Shown here: in pieces, positions 30,419 through 38,300 of the stretch
Layout of the letters: the number at the start of each line of letters is the position of its first letter
How positions within the stretch are numbered: position 1 is the first letter of the stretch
Assembly (NCBI GenBank): GCA_023954195.1
Contig: JAMLIK010000003.1
Span: forward strand, 310,001-374,000
Direction: 5' to 3'
DNA: 64,000 bases
DNA from: Xanthobacteraceae bacterium
GTDB lineage: Bacteria; Pseudomonadota; Alphaproteobacteria; Rhizobiales; Xanthobacteraceae
The notes under the pieces: model-generated
Seen by the model: the letters and a program-made list of their open reading frames with translations, nothing else
Databases searched by the model: none
Told to the model about the DNA's origin: nothing
Program-made: the position numbers and the translations under genes

Positions 30419-31399
30419 CTATACGCAATGGCGCTGCCAATAGCCCGTGAAGTCCACAGACTTCCCCCGCTTCATCGCCAGCGCGGCTAGGCGGCTCACC
30501 TGTTCGCCATTCGACTGGCGGCGGTTATCTTCCCGCCAAGAGGATTCCTGAGCGTAGCGGAGCAAGTAGGCTCCCGCGATATGGTGATGGATACCGGTCT
30601 CGGCACGACGGAGCCGGGAGAAGTATTCTTCCGCTTGGTTCGTGCAGGCACCATCAAGACTATAGGCTTCCTGATGGTTGATCCGCTTCATTTCGAACCG
30701 CTCATGCAGGTTGTCCCATGAGGCGGCTTCGTCGGCATGGACCGTGGTGCCCTTGGCGATACGGGAGCGGATGAAAGATGCCGCCGCGCTTTCCGACCCG
30801 AAAACAGCCGGGACCGACATGCCGCCGCGCTCCCGAACAATTACGACGACCTTGCGCTTGCCGTTCTGATTGCGGGCAAGGCGACGGTCCCGACGATCTT
30901 CTTTCTTATTGGCGGGCTTGATGTATCCGCCGAAATAGCCGCCATCGACCTCAGCGGTTTTGCCTTCACCGCCGACGACGCGACCCTTCATTTCCTCTGC
31001 CATGGCTTCCCGCAGCTTATGCAGCAGGACGAATGCGGACTTGTAAGAAAGCCCCAGATCGCGGCTCAGCGCCAAGGCGCTCTTGCCCTTAACCTCGTTG
31101 CAGAACACAGCAATGGCCGCCAGATAGCCCCGCAGCGGCAACTTATGGCTAGCAAACAGCGTCCCGCTGGTGACGGTGAAGTCCTTTTTACAACCCTTGC
31201 AGCGGAAGCGGAGCGCGCCATTCGGACGACGGCATTCATACGCTTCAACCGATCCACAGGATGGGCAAACCGGGGTGCCATTCGTATCCACCCAACGGAT
31301 ATTCCGAAACATCGTCTCGGCTTCCAAGTCAGACAAGCGGAACACCTGAGCGAGGCTCAGGGTCTTTGCCGCTTTGCTGAGAAGGAAGTGTTGGGCCAT
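30419..31399 (-). CDS. IS1595-family ISXO2-like transposase, element 1
   Basis: 326 residues. The N-terminal zinc ribbon has Cys45-x2-Cys48 and Cys67-x2-Cys70 (CPSC...CKGC), followed by FTVTSGTLFASHKLPL. The catalytic triad of the ISXO2/IS1595 type appears as Asp152 (EVDGGYFGG), Asp223 (VHADEAASW) and Asn254 (CTNQAEEYFSRLRR), that is DDN rather than DDE. The ATG at 31399 aligns with the MAQHFLLS start of the element 2 transposase. It appears intact, with no frameshift, so the element may be active. Confidence 0.95.
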   Translation of the reverse strand: MAQHFLLSKAAKTLSLAQVFRLSDLEAETMFRNIRWVDTNGTPVCPSCGSVEAYECRRPNGALRFRCKGCKKDFTVTSGTLFASHKLPLRGYLAAIAVFCNEVKGKSALALSRDLGLSYKSAFVLLHKLREAMAEEMKGRVVGGEGKTAEVDGGYFGGYIKPANKKEDRRDRRLARNQNGKRKVVVIVRERGGMSVPAVFGSESAAASFIRSRIAKGTTVHADEAASWDNLHERFEMKRINHQEAYSLDGACTNQAEEYFSRLRRAETGIHHHIAGAYLLRYAQESSWREDNRRQSNGEQVSRLAALAMKRGKSVDFTGYWQRHCV

Positions 31400-31410
31400 C
31401 TGTCCTGTCA

Positions 31411-31510
31411 AAATCTAACACATTCGATAGATAACGAATATGATAGATTTGACAGAGCGTCAATAGAAAACTATCGTTTATGTTATGTCACGTAAACGAT
31501 AGGATTCACC
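31411..31510. promoter_or_regulatory. Divergent transposase/DUF6471 control region, element 1
   Basis: About 100 AT-rich bases with several dyads: ATTCG...CGAAT near 31430, outer arms TCAAAATCTA and TAGATTTGA around it, and a perfect 10-base inverted repeat CTATCGTTTA (31471-31480) / TAAACGATAG (31493-31502) just before the DUF6471 ATG. The motif AAACGATA also occurs before the DUF6471 gene of element 2, which suggests a shared operator. Confidence 0.55.
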
Positions 31511-31750
31511 ATGGCTCTAGCCAAGACAAAGGATGAATGGGGCGAACGCGCCAGCGCCTTTCTGAAAGCGAAGCTAAAGGAAAAGGAAGTCACTTACGTC
31601 GAACTAGTCAAGCGGTTGAAAAAGCACGGCTTTAAGGAAACGGAAGCCTCGCTCACCATGAAATTAAAGCGTGGGACGTTCTCCGCTACGTTCTTTCTCG
31701 CCTGTCTTGCGGCAATGGAACTTGAGGGAGTAGTTTTGGAGGAAATATAG
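31511..31750 (+). CDS. DUF6471 small protein, element 1
   Basis: 79 residues: a helical protein with WGERASAFLKAKLKEKEVTYVELVKRLKKHGFKETEASLTMKLKRGTFSATFFLACLAAM. The pattern resembles a minimal helix-turn-helix (TYVELVKRL then TEASLTMKLKRG). A homologue sits at the same position in element 2 (TYAQLVERLAAIG...KLSRGKFTAAFLLQCLSAV). It is divergent from the transposase, and an inverted repeat lies right at its promoter. This fits a small repressor of transposase and of itself, but no function is proven for the family. Confidence 0.8.
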   Translation: MALAKTKDEWGERASAFLKAKLKEKEVTYVELVKRLKKHGFKETEASLTMKLKRGTFSATFFLACLAAMELEGVVLEEI

Positions 31751-31767
31751 CAAGAATACATGCACGA

Positions 31768-32577
31768 TCATGCAAGGTCATGCGGCATTACAACTATGGG
31801 TGGGGTTGCTGGATTGTCGGCCGCGTAAAGTAGCAGCATTGGAAACTTCTGCTCGGCCCCGCTGGCATCAATGAAAACGAACGTTACACGTTCTTTGCCT
31901 CGGACTGAGCATGGACGGGTCCCAGAAGGCTTCCCATTGGGGTCTACTATTTTCCAAAGCCACCCTCTTAGCTCGGCTGGTGTCGCGCTCTCGTGGTCCC
32001 GATCCATAATGGCCACTGAGAAGCGGTGACCGGCAGCGCGAAGCTGGATTTCTCCTAAGTATAACCTCTCTGGTTTCGGCCAGCCCCAAGCATCCAAGTT
32101 GCCGCCAGAGCGATGGTGGGCAATGTCCACGAAGAGTCCAACTGCCACTCCTCCGCGCTTAGGGGTTATTACCAGCACCATTTCGCCGCCCGAAGGCCCA
32201 AACTGGATGTCCGCTATATTCTGAACAGCGGTCTCATGGCTTAACTCAGAGGCGGCTCCAGTTAGGCGGCTAAGCCGTTCTATTTCAACCTTAAGTCTTC
32301 TGTTGATTCTGGCTGGGGCAAGGAAAAGCCTCCCTAAAAGTACGGCAATCCAGGTTGATCCAAGAAACGCCAAAACGAATAGCAGCGCGTAACCGTCGAG
32401 CTTGTCAGGGAGGGTCAATGTTTGACCTCCCAACCATGCGCCAAACCAAACAAGGGGCGGACCCCAAAGGCCCGCCCAAGCGTTAGCCAAGCTAAACGAT
32501 CCCCGCCAAGCCTCTCGAATACACGTCCAATAAAAGCAGGCGGCTTGATGCAAAAGCGAATCCCCCTTTGATACCAT
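31768..32577 (-). CDS. Two-helix membrane protein of unknown function, element 1
   Basis: About 269 residues. Two hydrophobic spans lie at about 30-50 (WAGLWGPPLVWFGAWLGG) and 62-87 (ALLFVLAFLGSTWIAVLLGRLFLA). A short coiled coil follows (INRRLKVEIERLSRL) and then a soluble beta-rich domain (residues 115-269). No family recognised. It is the last gene before the right end of element 1 and points inward, the same position and direction as the membrane protein of element 2. ATG 32577 has a GAGGG very close by; a GTG at 32649 would add 24 residues. A defence effector role is possible but only inferred from context. Confidence 0.65.
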   Translation of the reverse strand: MVSKGDSLLHQAACFYWTCIREAWRGSFSLANAWAGLWGPPLVWFGAWLGGQTLTLPDKLDGYALLFVLAFLGSTWIAVLLGRLFLAPARINRRLKVEIERLSRLTGAASELSHETAVQNIADIQFGPSGGEMVLVITPKRGGVAVGLFVDIAHHRSGGNLDAWGWPKPERLYLGEIQLRAAGHRFSVAIMDRDHESATPAELRGWLWKIVDPNGKPSGTRPCSVRGKERVTFVFIDASGAEQKFPMLLLYAADNPATPPIVVMPHDLA

Positions 32578-32670
32578 ACCCTCGGGGTGGGAGATTCTAA
32601 ATATCCTGATACTGCCAAAGCCGCGCGCCCTGTCATAGCGCTGCCCCACGTGGGGATGCCTGGCGATTTA

Positions 32671-32698
32671 GTCTTGTGGCGTTTGCGCCATAATACCG
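32671..32698 (-). repeat. Right terminal inverted repeat, element 1
   Basis: 28 bases starting GTCTTGTGGC and ending CCATAATACCG, the perfect complement of 27007-27034. Confidence 0.95.
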
Positions 32699-32808
32699 CT
32701 GTCCGCCATGTTCGCGGCCGAATATGCCGGGCAGTTCGACGTCGTTCTGCCCGGTCTCGCCGCGCTCGGCCTGCCGTTGCCGCTCGGCGGCTCGTCAAAT
32801 CATTTTCG
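32699..32808 (+). pseudogene. Glycosyltransferase family 2, middle piece between the two transposons
   Basis: A 110-base host island that reads in the original frame LSAMFAAEYAGQFDVVLPGL and then AALGLPLPLGGSSNHF. It joins DGWLSA of the left piece to HFRTAELREIGGWDAY of the right piece when one copy of each 8-base duplication is removed. Its high GC content also marks it as host. Too short to be expressed as a protein. It shows that two separate insertions took place rather than one large one. Confidence 0.93.
32801..32808. repeat. Target site duplication, left copy, element 2
   Basis: CATTTTCG, repeated exactly at 39432-39439. The right copy of the element 1 duplication lies about 95 bases upstream at 32699-32706. 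Confidence 0.93.
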
Positions 32809-32834
32809 CGGCCTTAGGTAGCAGATGCACCAAA
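32809..32834 (+). repeat. Left terminal inverted repeat, element 2
   Basis: CGGCCTTAGGTAGCA then GATGCACCAAA. It pairs with 39406-39431 with one mismatch at position 16. Confidence 0.93.
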
Positions 32835-32841
32835 CTCAACG

Positions 32842-33336
32842 ATGGTGCTGGAAAGTCTGACACGGCATTTTCAGCGCATGTCGGATACCATCAAACGATC
32901 CAGAACAGAGACTTTTGAGCACACGATCAGCGGGTTGCTGACTAAGAGAGCCGATCTATTCAACGAAGCCGAGCGCATCCGAGACCGCATGGCTGAGATC
33001 AAGAACGATATCGGAGCGATAGACCGGGTACTCGGCACCCTTGGTTATACCGGCGACCTAGACGCCGAAATGCCGCGCCAGAAACGGGAAGTCCTTTTCG
33101 GCAAGGGCGAATTGACGCGAGCCATCTACGATGAATTACGAATGGCAGAATCCCCAATGCTCAGCAGGGACATTGCCAGAAGCATTGTGGCCCTAAGAGG
33201 CGAAGATGCGCGGGATCGCAAATATCTATCCGACCTAACCAAGCGCGTGAGTAAAGCTCTGCGGGCAATGCGAGAGTCAGGGGAAGTGCGGAGTATGGCA
33301 GACATAAAGGGGAACGTGGCGTGGGAGCGGCGCTAA
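32842..33336 (+). CDS. Coiled-coil/winged-helix accessory protein, element 2 (left end)
   Basis: 164 residues if ATG 32842 is used; ATG 32878 (MSDTIKRSRTE) is equally plausible, as neither has a clear ribosome site. A coiled coil (about 25-65, KRADLFNEAERIRDRMAEIKNDIGAID) precedes a winged-helix-like region (KREVLFGKGELTRAIYDELRMAESPMLSRDIARSIVALRG, then LTKRVSKALRAMRESGEVRS). It is homologous to the 27064-27516 product and lies at the same distance from the left end. Unknown function. Confidence 0.78.
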   Translation: MVLESLTRHFQRMSDTIKRSRTETFEHTISGLLTKRADLFNEAERIRDRMAEIKNDIGAIDRVLGTLGYTGDLDAEMPRQKREVLFGKGELTRAIYDELRMAESPMLSRDIARSIVALRGEDARDRKYLSDLTKRVSKALRAMRESGEVRSMADIKGNVAWERR

Positions 33337-33420
33337 CAAACTAAACGCTTGATTTTGATTCGGAATTTCACCCACTTCTTTGGATTTGACATATGAATCA
33401 ATAAGTTGTACTTAGATTAC

Positions 33421-33513
33421 TGGGTGGAGCGATTGGACTCGAACCAATTCCTCATCGGGTGGCGTGAAGCACTTAGAGAACCCGATGCGTGCTATCCATT
33501 ACACTACGCTCCT
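33421..33513 (-). tRNA. tRNA-like sequence with enlarged anticodon loop (function uncertain)
   Basis: 93 bases that fold like a tRNA. The acceptor arm AGGAGCG pairs with CGCTCCA except at the first pair. T8-A9 follows, then the D arm GTGT-AATGGATA-GCAC with the GG pair, and a perfect T arm ATTGG-TTCGAGT-CCAAT. A genomically encoded CCA closes the 3' end. The anticodon arm is abnormal: CATCGGGT pairs with ACCCGATG (eight pairs) around a 19-base loop TCTCTAAGTGCTTCACGCC, so no standard anticodon can be read. It may be a degenerate tRNA, a tRNA with a small insertion, or a tRNA mimic. Its first ten bases overlap the end of the upstream gene, whose TAG stop is T8-A9-G10. Confidence 0.55.
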
Positions 33514-33947
33514 TTAGGGTCAGTAACGCCGGTTGCTGGCCCTAATTCTTTTGACGCCGCTTGACCCCCTTCATCGGGGAGATGGAACTTGTCGCCGCGT
33601 TTGACTATCCGTCCCTCTTTTACAAATCGATAGACGCTTGGCATAATTTGCTGGCTCACGAGACCGGGCCAATATCTCGTCCGAATTTTTCCACTAAGCC
33701 CTTGGCTGTTAAGACCTTCTCCACCAGCGTCTCTCAACGAATATACCACCATATCAAACAATGTCGGGAGGCCATCCGGCCTCGGAGCGCCAGATTTGGG
33801 CTCATCTTCATCGCCCCCACTTGAGGGTGCGTATTTTTCGATCACTTGAAGCGCGATCTCAATGTGGTCGGCTTCAGATCGCAGAGAGGCAACCTCTCTA
33901 TCGATCTCCATCAGCCGCGCTCGCAATATCTCGACCTGAGAGTCCAT
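33504..33947 (-). CDS. Second coiled-coil/winged-helix protein, element 2
   Basis: 147 residues from ATG 33947 (MDSQVEILRARL). An N-terminal coiled coil (VEILRARLMEIDREVASLRSEADHIEIALQVIEKY) and an acidic linker precede a winged-helix-like domain (LPTLFDMVVYSLRDAGGEGLNSQGLSGKIRTRYWPG...VKEGRIVKRGDKFHLP). It shares shape with the 27064 and 32842 products but is more distant in sequence. The stop codon lies inside the tRNA-like sequence, so its mRNA would carry that structure at the 3' end. It sits 32 bases after the transposase gene and may be co-transcribed with it. An upstream in-frame start at 34007 is less likely. Confidence 0.75.
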   Translation of the reverse strand: MDSQVEILRARLMEIDREVASLRSEADHIEIALQVIEKYAPSSGGDEDEPKSGAPRPDGLPTLFDMVVYSLRDAGGEGLNSQGLSGKIRTRYWPGLVSQQIMPSVYRFVKEGRIVKRGDKFHLPDEGGQAASKELGPATGVTDPKGA

Positions 33948-34039
33948 AGTATGTGTGATACACCTGCATTCACGGAGATGCAATATCCATATTATGGGTG
34001 TCCTCAATGAATTTCATGATGGGTGAGAACAAATGTAAA

Positions 34040-34999
34040 TTAGCGGGAACGCTGCCAATATCCCTTCCAATTACGGCTAACCTTCTGCGCCAGCGCCAAT
34101 CCAAGCGCCCGGTTCGCCAGCGCCCCGTTGTCGAGACGGCGGTTATCCTCAATCCATGCCGCATGGTTGGCATACTGATAGAGGTACTGCGGCGAAACCG
34201 TATGATGCTGACCGTCCACCATGCGACGGAGCCGCGAGAAGAACGATTCCGCCCAGTTGGTGCAGGAGTCGCCGGTACAGTACGCTTCCGAATGGTTGAT
34301 CCGATGGACTTGCCAACCGGCGTGTAAGGCATCCCAATGAGCGGCTTCATCAGCGTGCATGATGGCGGTACGGCTTACGATCCGTTTCGCGATATCAACG
34401 CCCTCGCTTTCGTGGCGACCAACGAATGTACGGGTGCGGCCTTTCCGCTGCCGCAGAGCAATTACGACACGGCGCTTGCCGGTCTGGTTACGTGCCAACC
34501 GCCGATCAATCCGGTTCGCCGCTTCGTTGGCGGGGCGGACATGGCCGTGAAAGTAGGCACCATCAATCTCGACTTCGCCGTCTAGCATCGTGTCCTTGGT
34601 TTCAGCCGCCATCGCCTCGCGCAGTTTATGAGCAAGGACGAAAGCCGTTTTGTGCTGGCAGTCGAGATCGCGGGACAACTGCAACGCACTGATGCCCTTC
34701 GCCGCATTCACGATGATGCAGATCGCGGCCAGCAGATCGACAAACGACATCTTGCGCGAGGCGAAGATCGTCCCGGACGTAACCGAAAACTGGCGCAGAC
34801 ATGCCTTGCACTTGAAGCGACGGCGCGTCGTGATCCGATAGGCGTCCAACCCACCACAATGCGGGCAAACCGGCTCGCCATCCGTGGCAGGCCAGCGGAG
34901 CTTGCAGAACGTCTCGTATGCCTTGTCCTCGCCAACCGAATAGATCGCTTTAAGAGAAAGCGTCCTTGCCTTGGCTGAAAGAAGGAAATGTTGGGCCAT
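34040..34999 (-). CDS. IS1595-family ISXO2-like transposase, element 2
   Basis: 319 residues, intact. Zinc ribbon Cys45-x2-Cys48 and Cys64-x2-Cys67, then FSVTSGTIFASRKMSF. Catalytic Asp146 (EIDGAYFHG), Asp217 (MHADEAAHW) and Asn248 (CTNWAESFFSRLRR). It is clearly homologous to the element 1 transposase over its whole length, ending KGYWQRS in this one and TGYWQRH in the other, but many positions differ. The two elements therefore diverged long before both inserted here. Confidence 0.95.
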   Translation of the reverse strand: MAQHFLLSAKARTLSLKAIYSVGEDKAYETFCKLRWPATDGEPVCPHCGGLDAYRITTRRRFKCKACLRQFSVTSGTIFASRKMSFVDLLAAICIIVNAAKGISALQLSRDLDCQHKTAFVLAHKLREAMAAETKDTMLDGEVEIDGAYFHGHVRPANEAANRIDRRLARNQTGKRRVVIALRQRKGRTRTFVGRHESEGVDIAKRIVSRTAIMHADEAAHWDALHAGWQVHRINHSEAYCTGDSCTNWAESFFSRLRRMVDGQHHTVSPQYLYQYANHAAWIEDNRRLDNGALANRALGLALAQKVSRNWKGYWQRSR

Positions 35000-35098
35000 T
35001 TGTCACTATATCCGTTACGTATGTAACGAATGTAGTGCATTGACGTATCGGATGCAAGGGCTTATGTAACGAAAACGATACTTTTCTTACTGAAAGCG
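35000..35098. promoter_or_regulatory. Divergent transposase/DUF6471 control region, element 2
   Basis: About 100 bases with an inverted repeat CGTTAC-GTAT-GTAACG (35013-35028), a second TGTAACGAAAACGATAC stretch (35065-35081), and the AAACGATA motif (35073-35080) shared with element 1. Likely contains the promoters of both divergent genes and the binding sites of a small regulator. Confidence 0.5.
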
Positions 35099-35329
35099 AT
35101 GCCTATGGCCGAAAAGACAGACTACGAGATGATGGCCGCCAACCTCCTGAAGGCGGAATTGAAACGAAAAGGCGTGACCTACGCCCAATTGGTAGAGCGG
35201 CTGGCCGCAATCGGCGTTGACGAGAAGGAAGTGAACATCCGTAATAAGCTCTCTCGGGGCAAATTCACGGCAGCGTTTTTACTTCAATGTCTTTCAGCAG
35301 TCGGAGCCAACACGCTCCGATTTGACTGA
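35099..35329 (+). CDS. DUF6471 small protein, element 2
   Basis: 76 residues (ATG 35099; ATG 35105 also possible). MMAANLLKAELKRKGVTYAQLVERLAAIGVDEKEVNIRNKLSRGKFTAAFLLQCLSAVG aligns with the element 1 protein along its whole length. It has the same divergent position next to the transposase and is followed after 30 bases by the restriction enzyme gene, so it may be the first gene of a two-gene unit and could control the enzyme. A role is not proven. Confidence 0.8.
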   Translation: MPMAEKTDYEMMAANLLKAELKRKGVTYAQLVERLAAIGVDEKEVNIRNKLSRGKFTAAFLLQCLSAVGANTLRFD

Positions 35330-35359
35330 ATGCGCTATCTGGCGGACCGGGTGTGCTGA

Positions 35360-38300
35360 ATGCACCTTTTCAATCCTAAAACTATTGGTCGATACATTCT
35401 CACAAACTCCACGATCCCGCCTTCTCATTTTGAGCACCTGAGAGAATGGCGGGAGTTGATTGTCTCAGAGCGTATCGAAGGCATCAAAGAAACTTCCCTC
35501 CATGCCGACTTCAAGTCGAAAATAATTGAGGCGGTACTGGGCTATGTGAGCGCCGCCAAAAGTGCGGACCATACCGTCACGTCTGAGCAATCAATCTTGC
35601 GAGGGTCCGTTGACCTTGCCCTCGGCCAATTCGGCAAAGGTCGCTCGCAGATAATCGCTCCATTTGAGTTGAAGGGTGCAAATACAAAGAACCTCGACGC
35701 GATCATGCCAGGACGCAAAAAGAGTCCTGTTCAGCAAGCGTGGGGATATGCCATCAACGCCCCAGGTGTGAAGTGGGTTCTTGTCTCCAACATGGTTGAG
35801 ATCAGACTCTACGGCTTCGGAGAGGGTACGCAGGCGTATGAAAGATTCTATCTCGTCAGATTAGTTGAGCCGGACGAGTACGCGCGCTTTCAACTTCTGC
35901 TGAGTTCGGAGAATCTGCTCTCCGGGCGAACGGCCGACCTCCTGAACGAAAGTCGCCGTGAAGATAAGAAAATCACGCACAATCTCTATAGTGAATACAA
36001 GAGATTGAGACTGGATCTAATCGCGGCGGTCGAAGGGGCTACAACTATCTCTCCTATGCACGCTATCACGGTCGCGCAGCGGATTCTTGATCGGGTATTA
36101 TTCATCGCCTTCTCCGAAGACACCGGACTTCTACCCAAAGGCACCCTGGTCAAAGCGTTTACCACCAGAGACAATTACAACCCGCGCCCCGTATGGGACA
36201 ATTTCAAAGGGCTCTTCAACGCTATAGATAATGGCAGCGATGCACTGAACATCTCCCGTTACAATGGCGGCCTCTTCCATCCTGACGAGACGATCAATGC
36301 GCTGGTCCTGTCCGACGATGTCTGTGAGGGATTCAAGGCCCTTGGTGAGTATGATTTCGGATCCGAGGTTTCCGTCACCGTTCTGGGACACATCTTCGAG
36401 CAGTCCATCACCGACGTTGAGCGTCTTCAGGCGCAGGCGCGGGGCGAGGAGGTCGAGGAAGAACGCGCCTCCGGCACCACCGGCCGGCGCAAGCGTGACG
36501 GTGTTGTCTACACTCCCGATTACATCGCCCGTTTCATCGTGGCGGAAACCTTGGGCATCCATCTTGATGAAATCTTCACCGACATTCTGCGCGCCCATGC
36601 CAAGGCAGGGGCCGATCTGTCCGATTACGCCGCCATTTCATGGCGCCGGAAATCTGCCGAGCTTGATACTTGGAAAGCCTACCGGGAACGGCTGAAGTCT
36701 CTGCGTATCGTTGACCCTGCCTGCGGATCCGGCGTCTTTCTCATCATGGCCTTCGATTTCATGAAGGCCGAGCTAATCCGCGTCAACGACAAGATCAAGG
36801 ATCTTTCGCCGAAGGCGGAGCACTACGGCGATTTGTTGAGCTTTGTTCCGGACAGCGATATTTTGACGAATAACCTGTTCGGCGTCGACGTGAATGTCGA
36901 GAGCATCGAAATCGCCAAACTGTCGCTATGGATCAAGACCGCCCGGCGCGGAAAGGTGCTTGACAGCCTGGATGCGAACCTGCGCGTTGGTGACAGCTTG
37001 ATCGAAGACAGCAACTTCGCCTATCTCGAACATGGCTTTACGTGGGAAACCGCCTTTCCGCAGGTCTTCGCGGAGGGCGGCTTTGACGTCGTTCTGGGCA
37101 ACCCGCCTTATGTGCGCATGGAGTTCCTGAAGGCGCTGAAGCCCTATCTAGAAACCCGCTATGAAGTGGTTTCCGACCGGGCCGACCTGTACTGCTATTT
37201 CTACGAGCGCGGACTGCGTCTTTTGAAGCTAGGCGGGCGCTTGGGTTACATTTCCTCGAACACCTTCTTCAAGACCGGATCGGGCAGGCCGCTGCGCGAA
37301 TACCTGCTACGCGAGGCGACAATTGAGGCTGTGGTCGATTTTGGCGACCTCCAGGTCTTCGAGGGAGTCACCACCTACCCCGCCATTCTGACCATGAAAC
37401 GGGGGGCTGCGCCCGCCGGGCATGAATTGCGCTTCCGGAAGATCGAGGCGGTGCCGGAGGATAACTTTCAGGCAACATGGGAAAAGGCGGCCGGGCCCTA
37501 TCCGCAGGCTGCCCTCGGAAGCGGTTCATGGGAACTGGAAAACGCCGCCCTGCGCGCCCTGCGCGATAAAATTAGAACGGGCAGGAAGACTCTGAAGGAC
37601 GTTTATGGATCGCCGCTCTACGGCATCAAGACCGGGTTGAACGCTGCCTTCGTGATCGACGACGCCACCAAGGAGCGCCTGTGTGCGCAGGATCCGCGTT
37701 CCGGCGAGTTGCTGAAACCCTTTCTGGAAGGGAAGGATCTGAAACGCTGGCGCGCAGAGTCGCGAGGACTCTGGCTTATCTACATCCCGCAACGTCGTAT
37801 CAATATTGAAAACTATCCGGCTATCCGCGACTGGCTATTGCCATTCAAAGACAAACTAGAAAAGCGGGCCACGAAACAAGAATGGTTTGAACTACAGCAA
37901 GCGCAAGAAGCCTATGCGCCACATTTTCATCCATCCAAAATTGCCTATGGCCATTTCCAAGATCAGCCGATCTACTCCATGGAAACGACTGGGGCATATT
38001 CTAACAACAAAACCTACTTCATCCCAAACGGTGGCTGGGACTTACTGGCTGTTCTGAACTCAAAAGTTATCTGGTTTGATTTCTGTTCAAGGACCACGGC
38101 CGTTCGAGGTGGATGGCGCGAAGCAACCGCGCAGCATGTGGAAAAGCTCCCTATGCCTATCATCCCAGATAATGCCAGCGCCGAACTTTCTCGTCTGGCC
38201 AACGTGGCGCAAAAGTCTGCTGAAAATCGCCTCGCTCTGCAAACGGCCCTGATGCGGCGGATCCCCGACCTCTGCCCGTCTGGCCGCGACCCCAAACTAA

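Larger units (their letters stand above)
27007..32698. mobile_element. IS1595-family transposon carrying an MmeI-like restriction-modification gene (element 1)
   Basis: A 5692-bp element bounded by perfect 28-bp terminal inverted repeats (27007-27034 and 32671-32698) beginning CGGTATTATGGCGC, flanked by the duplication CTGTCCGC. Contents left to right: coiled-coil/winged-helix gene (+), MmeI-like enzyme (-), ISXO2-type transposase (-), DUF6471 gene (+), membrane protein (-). It interrupts the glycosyltransferase after DGWLSA. The base composition is clearly more AT-rich than the host genes on both sides. IS1595-family elements with passenger genes are known; this particular cargo set I do not recognise as described. 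Confidence 0.95.

Noticed and set aside
33421-33513. tRNA-like sequence as an integration (att) site for element 2
   Set aside because: It lies inside the element, no second copy of its 3' end is seen at an element end, there is no integrase, and the real ends have transposon-type inverted repeats and duplications.
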